Positions 1 through 8,906 of a stretch of DNA of 64,000 nt are shown here, in pieces. Under the pieces are notes generated by a model, which ran no database searches, was not told the DNA's origin, and was given only the letters and a program-made list of their open reading frames with translations. This DNA is from Utricularia gibba (lineage: Eukaryota > Streptophyta > Magnoliopsida > Lamiales > Lentibulariaceae). The translations under genes and the position numbers were made by a program. Position 1 is the stretch's first letter, and each line of letters opens with the position of its first letter. The stretch lies in assembly GCA_002189035.1 (NCBI GenBank), contig NEEC01000002.1:1984001-2048000 (forward strand). Reading direction: 5' to 3'.

Positions 1-426
1 GAATCTTCCATTAAAATATAAGGTTTCTAAGGTGGTTTAAACGCCAAAGCATCACAAATTACAATTTTACATGACCTAAGGAATCAAGCAAAACTGATAA
101 CCACCACTTCATCAGATAATCGGTTCATAGAATCTCGCAATGGACTTTTTATAAAATAATACTTACTTTTTTATTGAAAAAGGGGTGCATAATTTAAACA
201 TGATGAAAGCGAAATCTGCACCGGGCATGACCAAGACATGGAAAGACTACAGGCTACTAAAAAAACAAAATTTAGGTTACAAATTAAACCATGGCTAAGG
301 AAGACGCCAGCAGACGCAAAACGTAACTTTAATAACCTTAAAACCTAGCGCGAAATTCATATTTTTAAACATTTCCTCTCACTCTGGACACAAAAATCGA
401 AGGCTGGACAAAGATGGGGTATGCAC

Positions 427-829
427 CTTGATCTTCTGCTGTTCAGGGGCAGAACTTGCGTAGTTCCTCGAAAACTGAAAAACAAATCGCAACAATTATA
501 GCAATAAATTCCCATAAGACCATGAAAAACCGAAACGTCCACACGAGAACTCAGCTTGAAACCACAAATTGGAAGAAGAAAAAACCTCCAATTACTCATA
601 TATTTGAGGGCTTAACCCCGTCATGGGATACAGAGAAAACCAAAGCCATATGAAAAAGAAAAATAATAAATAAAGGAATACGCCACAGTTGTACCCCGCT
701 GGAGATCGGAGATCCGACCAAGGTTCTCCGACCAAAAGACGTCTCAGCATTGGGCATATTTGCCGCAGCGGCGGCCACCGCCTTGCGCAGCACTGGGAAA
801 CCAGACCTCAAACGCGCTGCGATCGCCAT
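427..829 (-). CDS. OSCP: Mitochondrial ATP synthase subunit O (OSCP), partial: first two coding exons
   Basis: OSCP joins the F1 head of mitochondrial ATP synthase to the peripheral stalk in the inner membrane. Two minus-strand coding exons are visible: 829-695 and 474-427, with GT-AG borders and phase 0. The joined N-terminus starts MAIAARLRSGFP, is rich in Arg, Ala and Ser with almost no acidic residues as expected for a mitochondrial presequence, and runs into FSRNYASSAPEQQKIK. Plant OSCP precursors share this layout: an RSG...LLRK-like start, an RNYA-type processing region and a Lys-rich run before the conserved domain. The conserved OSCP domain itself is not in the window; the gene continues beyond base 1. 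I chose the Met at 829 because an in-frame extension to 931 does not look like a presequence. The identity rests on the N-terminal region only, so another mitochondrial precursor is possible. Confidence 0.6.
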
Positions 830-1570
830 TTTCAGATTCGCAGAAACCCCAATCTCTCTATCGGAGCTTTTATTTCCAAATTTTCGATACCCCAAAAGCG
901 TTACTCTATAAACGCTGCTTCGTACTAACACCTAAATTAAAAAAAAAAAATCACTCAATTTATCGTTGAAATGGGACTCAAAAATTATTTTAAAATGGAA
1001 TTCAATCCTTTTGGATTGAACTGTTCAACTTAAGTTATTATTATAAAATAAAAATAATAATTTATATTTATATTTGTAAATTTCAAAAAAAATTATTTTT
1101 TATAAAAACTATTAAATAGAATCCAAAAAATCATACATTTAAATTAAACGGAATGCAAGATTTCTTGCGAATGGCAACTGGCAATAACCTTATTCGATAA
1201 TTGGTCGATTTATTTCAGGGAAAAATTTTGCGAAACTGAAACCCAATGGAATAACCAGCAACTTCCATTTACGCCATGCCGAGCCTACTGGTCATCTTCT
1301 CAGCAGAAGATGCAAACTTTCTGAAGTTCCAATGCAATAAGACTACACCAACACGAACCTCTCCCCTCCTTTCAGAGCAAATGCCTCTGAAAGGCGGGGC
1401 CGAACTGGGATCAGTTTTTGGTTCTGTGGCGCAAGGAGTGAAAAAAAGATCCAACTTGGCTAAGGAGGTTACGCGAACAATCATTTCTGCGGTGGATTGC
1501 GGTGGCCATTTTGGGATTGATTGAAAGGAAGCAATGGAACCATCTTCTTTGGCTGAATCTCCCACCACCC

Positions 1571-2322
1571 TCACGCCCCATCTGGCTGGATGAAAGGATT
1601 TGCGATCTCATCCGTCCCATCTGTTGGGGAGACGAGCATCACGGCCGTCCCTCGGCAGACCTGGAGAAGGATGGGTCAGTGTCATAGCACCAAGAAAAGC
1701 TTAGGCTTCTGCATATAATGAAATGTGCGAAGGAAATGCATACTATTAGACCAAGGCGGCGAGTCACATCAGTAGTTTTTAGTGGGTCTTCAGGGTCTGC
1801 AAAGTGCAAACAGCCATCCCATGTATGAGAATTGGACGTACAAGAACAGATTAGAGGAAATGCACCCACCCTTTAAAGACCACGGCGAAGAAAAGATTAC
1901 CGAAAGTGATCAGGAATAAGACCATCTACTGAATCACAAATCACAATCTGTTCTTATACAACACAGACTCAGGACTAACCTCTGAGAAATTCTATGGCTT
2001 CGTCCAGTACAAGGTTCAGCAGTTGGTCATACCCTTGAGCGTCCCGGTAACTGAAAGAAAGTACCAAGTGTTCAGCTGAACCTTAAATCAAAAACATGAC
2101 GAAGAAAAGTTCACGGATTCGCTGACCTTGCCTTCCGCCAGTCAGCTTTACCTGCACACCCTTGTCCACGAATTTCGCTAGATCAAGAACTGTTTCCTTT
2201 CTGCCCGACTGAAAAAAATTCAGAAGTAAATCGTGGCACTTTCCAACCAAAAAACACGGAATCGCAGCACCAAAAAGAATACAAACCGAAATTCAACACC
2301 AAAAAAGGATGAGGATTACCAT
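1571..2322 (-). CDS. LSM7: U6 snRNA-associated Sm-like protein LSm7, with an apparent one-base frameshift
   Basis: LSm7 belongs to the LSm1-7 ring (cytoplasmic mRNA decapping) and the LSm2-8 ring (nuclear U6 snRNA). Coding exons on the minus strand are 2322-2320 (the ATG codon alone), 2208-2127, 2050-1980, 1796-1744 and 1660-1571. The protein begins M-SGRKETVLDLAKFVDKG, continues with VKLTGGRQVTGTLKG and YDQLLNLVLDEAIEFLR, and ends ANPFIQPDGA. This is close to full-length plant LSm7 (about 99 residues) and covers both Sm motifs. The third coding exon is 71 nt where the family needs 72: the frame breaks between LKG and YDQ, at the CCC run at 2032-2034. One more base there would make all 100 codons close. 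Every other junction is in phase. Either the base was lost in assembly or the copy is damaged. The intron directly after the start codon fits a plant LSM7 gene structure as I recall it. Confidence 0.88.
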
Positions 2323-2395
2323 TCTTTTCTTTATGTCGTCGAGCCGCACCACAATTGGGGAAAATTGGTAACCGGGAAAAACAAGTTCGTGCCCT

Positions 2396-2506
2396 AAACC
2401 CTAATTCGCCTTCAGCTTTTCGTTCCCGCCTCCGCCTGCATAGATAATTTGGGCCGTGTAGCAACAACAGTGCTCTCGGGCGGCGTCTTGGGTCTGTAGA
2501 GGCCCA
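2396..2506 (-). promoter_or_regulatory. Telo-box and site II elements upstream of LSM7
   Basis: A telo-box (AAACCCTAA on the plus strand) lies at 2396-2404, about 75 bases upstream of the LSM7 start. GGCCCA, which reads TGGGCC in the gene direction, lies at 2501-2506. Plant housekeeping genes for translation and RNA metabolism often pair a telo-box with site II elements. That the pair acts here is inference from sequence and position. Confidence 0.45.
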
Positions 2507-2519
2507 TTATTTCTCTTTC

Positions 2520-3200
2520 CTAATATGAAAATATTTCAATAAATCTTCTAAAATCATTCATAACTATTATTGCATATTTTTAATGAAAGTATATAGGTTG
2601 CGTGGTATGATAGTTTAATAAATCACATATTTGAATTATTTATATTTAGATAAACATACTAATTAAAGTATATTTAAAATATTTAACATAATTACTGCTC
2701 AAAATAATATTCGGTATAAATAGAAAAACTCATATCATAATTGAATTTTGATGAATATGGTTATATAGTCTATATAGGACACATTTGATAGATAATTTTA
2801 GAGGATTAAATTCATGGGTTTAGAAATCCAAGATACATTTGATACGTTGATTTCGATAAAATCATGAAATTTTCTTAACCCACATAACACTATTATCTAA
2901 TGATTTATACAAATAAATGTTTGTTTCATAAATTATTCAAACCTAAATCATTTAAATAATATTATTTTTTAAATCTTGCGTGTATTAGAAAACGTATGTA
3001 TTATTGAATTGGTGATTCAGAAACTGAGACCACGGCTAGTTTGCATTTGCTGGAGGTGATGATATAGAACACAAGACATTATTATAGTACTCAGAATGTT
3101 TGGTTTGAATGTCTGAGCGACAGTCCTAACGTGATAACCTAATGCATTGCTGGGGCATGGCTTCGGACAGAGGACTTAAAGCAGCAGCACTCCTCCAGGT
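2520..3200. other. AT-rich spacer between LSM7 and the lipid-transfer-like gene
   Basis: This stretch is strongly AT-rich and has no open frame with a recognisable protein. Bases from about 3120 to 3297 are less AT-rich and probably belong to the 3' untranslated region of the minus-strand gene ending at 3298. Confidence 0.5.
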
Positions 3201-3297
3201 CCAGGCACATGCTATGTATGACCTCCAGGTCATTTGGCAATTGCACCTGAAAAGTATGGTAAAAGCTTACGTCTAATATGGAGCACGGGGAGGGGGT

Positions 3298-3627
3298 TTA
3301 GTATCCTGGCTTACATGGCTCGAAGTTTATGGCGCACTTCTCCGGAAGCTGGATCGCCATGCTCCGATCGACACCGGAGATAGGAGGTCCGTTTATGAGG
3401 ACGCAGAGACAAGACTGGCCAAGAGCTTTGATGGAAGTGCAGCACGCCTGAGATGGAGGAATGGGACTGAATGGAGAGACAGATGCTCTGCATGGAATGA
3501 GCTGAACCAGTGTAGAGAGGAAGGTGGTTCCACATGGGCTGCTCGCAACATGAGTAACAGGAGCAGTGAACAGCAGCACAAGAAGCAGAGGCTGCAACAG
3601 TTTCTTGGAAAGAGGAGTAGGTTCCAT
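3298..3627 (-). CDS. Small secreted eight-cysteine protein of the lipid-transfer/protease-inhibitor superfamily
   Basis: The single exon encodes 109 residues. Residues 1-30 form a classic signal peptide (KKLLQPLLLVLLF core), so the product should enter the secretory pathway and reach the apoplast. The mature part has eight cysteines at 32, 46, 62, 63, 73, 75, 98 and 105. Their order, C...C...CC...CLC...C...C, is the hallmark of the plant nsLTP / 2S albumin / alpha-amylase inhibitor fold with four disulfides. Family members bind lipids or act in cuticle, anther or defence contexts. There is no C-terminal GPI-type hydrophobic tail, so this is not an LTPG. The gene ends at a TAA directly after CKPGY. 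The exact subclass and ligand cannot be told from sequence alone. Introns are not needed to explain the frame. Confidence 0.8.
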   Translation of the reverse strand: MEPTPLSKKLLQPLLLVLLFTAPVTHVASSPCGTTFLSTLVQLIPCRASVSPFSPIPPSQACCTSIKALGQSCLCVLINGPPISGVDRSMAIQLPEKCAINFEPCKPGY

Positions 3628-3649
3628 TGATACTTACTAGTGATTCCTC

Positions 3650-6600
3650 TTTTACCGGTTTTTTCTTTGTGTTGTTGAATCTACAACGACTGTGATTCTG
3701 GCTGTTATAAAGAGGTTGGAAGAAGCACTTTTGGTGCTTGTTTCCTAACTCATTGTCATGCCTGGTTCATGCCCTTCACTTGCAGCGTGTGACTTGGATT
3801 CACAGGTTTTCTAGAACTATTCAAATTCTTACAAAATGTGTAGTGGGAAGCTTAGAAACTATTCCTGGTCTGGATCTGAGTCCTTTGAAGTTAACCTTGA
3901 TCTGCTGTTTCACTCTACAAAGCCAACATCTGCTTCTTACTTGAACAACTCTAGTACATCTGTGAAAAACATATAAATCTATTCCTCTCCATCTGAAGCT
4001 TGCTACTGTACTTCCATCAAGGGTCTTGTTTGTCTGTCTCTCCAAGTATAGTCATGGAGCTGTGCCCTCTCTTGGCTTAAAAAAATCCTCACTTTTTACA
4101 TGCCCTAAGTCAGTTTAATATCTGTATTTATCTCTCACTTCAAGACATCAACCATGTGGCTCTGCTCTGAAGCATCATCGCTTCACAGCAGTCAGTTCAT
4201 ATGAGCAATATTCAGTCCTCCCATACAGTTGATGCAGCTTGGAGAGCCCATTCTCAATGCTTGAAGCATAGGCATGTGCAGGGTTCTACTCCGCTGGTGG
4301 GAGCCTAAGCCCAGACCAGAGTGCAACAACTCAACTACTCCCCATTAAAACTCCTGCTAATGTCGGGGCTGGACTTGTTGGCCCACATGTGCTCACAAAG
4401 AAAGCCTTGGACTTGGCTCAGGTTGATGCCGGAGTTACGTCGGCGTAGGGCCTACTGAAATCACATCAGCACCGTGGAGCTGACGGTCGAAAAGAGGGCA
4501 AATAACTTGACTGGCGTCCACGGAGGCTCACCGGAGCGGGAAAGAGAAGAAAGAATTGGCGTCTGCTTCATCACTTCAATCAGTGATCGAATTATGACAG
4601 CAAAACGACAGACAATAAAAAAGGAGCCTGAGCCAGCCTGCTGCCTCGTCAGACTGCGCCACTAATGGCAATAAAGAAATGCAAAAGAACATTAACACCC
4701 GTTGCCGGTATAGGGTTTTAGCGCAGGATAGTGTCTGATATCTGGACCCTACTCAAAAGATCCTGCGTGTTGTGTTGGCCTGTGACTCACCGGACGGCGC
4801 ATGTCATCGTTTGATGGGGTCCCAACTGCACGGCTTCTTCTTCGTTAACACTGTAAAAGACTGATCCCATGGACACCTGATCCCAGTTCAGCAGTAATGC
4901 AGAAGACCGCCACCAACTTTTCTTCTGCAGGACGTTGAGTTAGAACGCAGACGGAAGGATCATCATCGCCCACAGCAGCAGCATTCAGAAGGAATCTCTA
5001 CTGCTCGAGGTTGCGTTCATTGAAACGGAGTGTCGTCCTCACCCTAATCCAGCAGTCCATCATTGACCTAATCGAAACACTGATGTAGCCCATTCCACTA
5101 ACCGATCATCGCCCAAATGCATCAAACATTCATAGTGGAAAAGTTATTTATAAAAGTGATCATTAATATTTTATCCATCATACACAAAACACAAATTTTT
5201 ACATGAGGATTTGATGCTAACTAATAATATTATACAAAATAAGGATGAATCATTACATTTAATATCAGAATCAAACTCGGATTTGTAATCAATTATGGCG
5301 CAAACCTTAATGAAAACATAATATACTTAAGCGAATCTCATATTAGTTACGAACAAAAAATAGTTTCAATTTACATTAATATTGTATGATGTCTCTAAGT
5401 TTTTCTTATACACTCAAAAAAGAGTTCCAATTTTTTGTAATACATCCAATTTTTGTCTGATCCAGTTGACCATCCCAGGATTTTTTTCATTAATAATTTT
5501 ACATTAAACTTTTTTATTTTTTATTTATCAAAATAATAATATAAATTTACAGTTTTTTTTGAATGATATCATTTGACACCATTCATGAACTTCATCACTC
5601 AGCATGAACGTGTCTAAAGGGGTGATTTAGAAAAAATGACTATTTTATAATATATATATATATATATATGTGATAAAAATATTAAATGTAAATATAGAAT
5701 TTATTTAAATCGTATGATATTTATTCAATTCCAAATAATCCAAAGTTATGAATATTAATAAAAAAATAAGTTTTTTAGGATAAGAACAATGTACGTAATT
5801 ATTTATAATAATTATGACATTAATTATTTTATTAATCATTTTAATGTAATGTGGTGTAATAAAAAAATAATTAATTTTATTTATTTAATTAAAAGCACGT
5901 GGGGTCGGGTGTCATGTGCCCCCGGCCGCCCGCATCCTGCCCAACGATTCTCTGCGCCTGCTGCATTAACTGCGTTTTTCACGTTGCATATTATTGCGCA
6001 TTTATCTAAGTAATCGTTAAATAAATTTACTGATAACAAATTGTTAAAGAAATTCAAAACCACACTTCCCCAATTAGATATCCATACCATATTCATATAA
6101 TCCATTCCTAAAATGATATTTTTAATATTTACCAATATAGCAAATGGAATACGAATTGCAAAAAAATAAAAGAAAAAAAATACTAGAATAGTGATATGTT
6201 GTGGTATGAAGGGAAAAAAGGGGAGAGAATACATTCTATAATGTATTTAATCAAATTAAATAATTTATAATTCTATTTTAAAATATTTTCCTTTTTTCAT
6301 AATGGATTCATGTTGTATTGAATCCATGATTTCAATTGCACACCCCCAATTGCCACATTGGCAAGAATATAAATAATATGTGTTATTTTTATTTACCTTA
6401 GACTATCGGTTCTAAACTAGCTTCGAAATGATGTATACAAACCTAAACTTATGATTTGGTTCTCATTAACACTCAGAACTAGCTTTGAAACAATGTGAAC
6501 TAACCTAGGGTTATGGTTTGATTCTTACATAATAATGATGCAGAATGTATGATAATTGTAATATTTCAAAAGAAGACATTATTCAGCACTTCTCCCGCCC
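3650..6600. other. Spacer between the lipid-transfer-like gene and the AHL gene
   Basis: This 3 kb separates two divergent genes. From 3650 to about 5100 base composition is nearer to that of genes, but no frame gives a protein I recognise; the best open stretch is 4272-4448. From 5100 to 6600 it is AT-rich with one sharp GC-rich island near 5895-5960. Nothing else can be supported. Confidence 0.4.
5650..5669. repeat. (TA)n microsatellite
   Basis: About ten TA units lie in an AT-rich spacer. This is a simple sequence repeat with no visible function. Confidence 0.85.
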
Positions 6601-6703
6601 AAAAAATTAATATATAAATAAAAAAAAGGGGAAAGGCGAAGGCAATAGGATTAAGGGAGTGTAATGTGAGGTTGAGTTATTGATTGAGGATAACGGTTAC
6701 TTT

Positions 6704-6868
6704 ATGCTTAGCGAGGGAGGAAAAATCATTGAGTGGGGCTCCTCTCCTCGTCTTCTCGCTTTCCTTGTTTTTCTTTTCGGCTGTTTCGGGTGCTTCCATG
6801 GCTTTCGCTTCGATCTGCAGAGGAAACTCGGGGTAGGGGTTTTAATGCTTGGAAAGAAGACTGAATAG
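6704..6868 (+). other. Possible upstream ORF in the leader of the AHL gene
   Basis: An ATG at 6704 opens a 54-codon frame ending at 6868, 26 bases before the AHL start codon. It contains a hydrophobic core (LLAFLVFLFGCFGCF). If the AHL transcript starts upstream of 6704, ribosomes would meet this frame first and AHL translation could be reduced. The transcript start is unknown, and the frame may be chance. Confidence 0.25.
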
Positions 6869-6894
6869 TATTATAGTTTTGGTGGTGTGAATGT

Positions 6895-7539
6895 ATGGCT
6901 GATTCCCAGTCCCAGTCTCATTTGGAGAGGGAGGGGGAGGCGGAGGAGGGGACATCTGCTGGTGGGGTTGGGAGGAGGTCGCGGGGACGGCCGCCGGGGT
7001 CGAAGAACAAACCCAAGGCGCCGGTGATCATAACGCGGGAAAGTGGGAACACGCTCCGGGCACATATCCTGGAGGTGGGTAGCGGATATGACGTGTACGA
7101 GGCGGTTGCGTCCTACGCGAGGACGCGGCAGAGGGGGATCTGTGTGCTCAGCGCCACCGGAAAGGTGAACAACGTGACGCTGAGGCAAATGGGGAGCGTG
7201 GTGGCGGTGCAGGGCCAGTTTGAAATACTTTCGCTTTCTGGCTCATTTCTTCCTCCTCCAGCTCCCCCGGCGGCCACCAACCTGACCGTCTATTTGGCGG
7301 CCGGTCAGGGACAGGTTGTCGCCGGAAATGTGGAGGGTGCGTTGATAGCGTCTGACCCCGTGATCATGATCGTAGCTTCCTTCACCAACGTCGCGTACGA
7401 GAGGCTGCCCCTGGAATTAGTCGACCCTCAACAGCAACAGCAGCAGCAGATGCACCAGCCCTTCTCCGATCCCTTCTTCAACACGGAGGAGCCTGCAGAT
7501 TTGGATCCCGGCGGCGTCTACCGGCCGCCGCAATTCTAG
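6895..7539 (+). CDS. AHL: AT-hook motif nuclear-localized protein, type I
   Basis: AHL proteins bind AT-rich DNA through an AT-hook, form trimers through the PPC/DUF296 domain and repress transcription in growth and development. This intronless gene encodes 214 residues. An acidic N-terminus leads to a single type I AT-hook, [14 protein letters not shown], at about residues 30-43. The PPC domain (about 43-175) follows, with [14 protein letters not shown] and [12 protein letters not shown]. The C-terminus has a short poly-Gln stretch (CAA/CAG repeats near 7430-7450). Intronless structure and one type I hook place it in the plant clade A AHLs. One oddity: the conserved six-residue PPC motif GRFEIL reads GQFEIL at residues 107-112. 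The loss of that Arg is unusual because the motif is needed for partner binding in studied AHLs. The start was chosen as the first Met of the continuous frame. Confidence 0.93.
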   Translation: MADSQSQSHLEREGEAEEGTSAGGVGRRSRGRPPGSKNKPKAPVIITRESGNTLRAHILEVGSGYDVYEAVASYARTRQRGICVLSATGKVNNVTLRQMGSVVAVQGQFEILSLSGSFLPPPAPPAATNLTVYLAAGQGQVVAGNVEGALIASDPVIMIVASFTNVAYERLPLELVDPQQQQQQQMHQPFSDPFFNTEEPADLDPGGVYRPPQF

Positions 7540-7599
7540 TTTTCCTTCAGCAGTTAACAATCACCAAGACACCCAACTCGCTTCCCTCTAATTCCCTTT

Positions 7600-8869
7600 C
7601 ACCTTTTAGTTAACTGATTTTGTACCCCTGTTGTGTTCACAAGTTTCTCATCATCTGATCCCTGTGAAAATCGTTCCTCATTTTTTTCCCAGTTGTTTTC
7701 TTGCATTACCACCACTCGGATCCCTAAAAATGCACCCAATTCCAAACCCGAACCGACACACTATCCTTTCCGTACAAAACCCCATCCAATTCCAATTTCA
7801 CTAATCAAGACATATATATATTTGCTAATTTATGTATTATAATAAAAATTAACGACTATGTTTTGTAAGGGATTAAATGGAAAATATTAATACTTATATA
7901 AAAAATATTCATATTTACTAAATAGGATAAGATTTTTAAATAATTTAAATCATATTCTTACTATTTTACTTATACTACTAATAATTTTTTAAAACATATT
8001 ATTATCCTTTTTATATATTCCTATTAAAATATTGTTTAATAATATTGAAATACGACACCTAAATATCATTTAAGGATTATGAGTGCGAGTGAGGCTGGTC
8101 AGATGGCCCCACTCCAAATCATTTCCTTTGCATATACGACACATAAATATTATTATTTTTTCTTTTTTTAAAAAAAGGTGGGCGGGAAATAAATAATAAT
8201 TGGTATTTTGTGAAATAAAATAAAATGGAATAATTTTGCACCACGAGGAGTGGGCCCCCCGAGCTTTACACCATCAATTTTGATTCCTAACTCTCTTTTG
8301 AGGGCAACTTTTAGAAAAAGAAAAGCATCTTTAAACACCTAATTTTTTATGTTTCTAATTCTAATAAAAAAAAGCAGCCCCAAAAAGAGGAGGAATATTT
8401 GATGTCATTTGCGTCATTCCCATTAAAGTTAATAAGCAGAATCCATCCCCCTTTTTCCAAAGTAATTTGCTAGTTATTTATGAGGTACTAATGACGGATG
8501 GTCTAGTTATTTTGAGAGTATAGTATAATTAATAATATAATTTAATTATTTATATTTAAATAAACATGTATTATATAGTTAAAATTCAAATTTGTTTGGT
8601 ACATAGATTTTGAGTATATGTGTTTAAAATAATGTTATGTTTGATAAATATATTCAAAATAAATACTTTACAAATTGAATACTTTAGCAACATATACATA
8701 AAAGATAAATTTGGAGTGATTTATGGTAGTTTTATAAAATACTTGTATATTGTTAATTAATATACTAAATATACATTATTATTAATATGTGAATGTTACA
8801 AAACATTCTCTAAATGATTTAAAAAATTGTATACAGTAAATATCATTTAAATTTTATGGTTATAATTAA

Positions 8870-8906
<37 letters not shown>

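Noticed and set aside
1276-1524. Plus-strand 82-codon frame overlapping the LSM7 3' end
   Set aside because: It lies in the likely 3' untranslated region of LSM7, has no recognisable domain and no supporting signals.
5881-6234. Minus-strand 117-codon frame
   Set aside because: It runs through AT-rich spacer; the protein is biased to Phe, Ile and Asn with no family resemblance.
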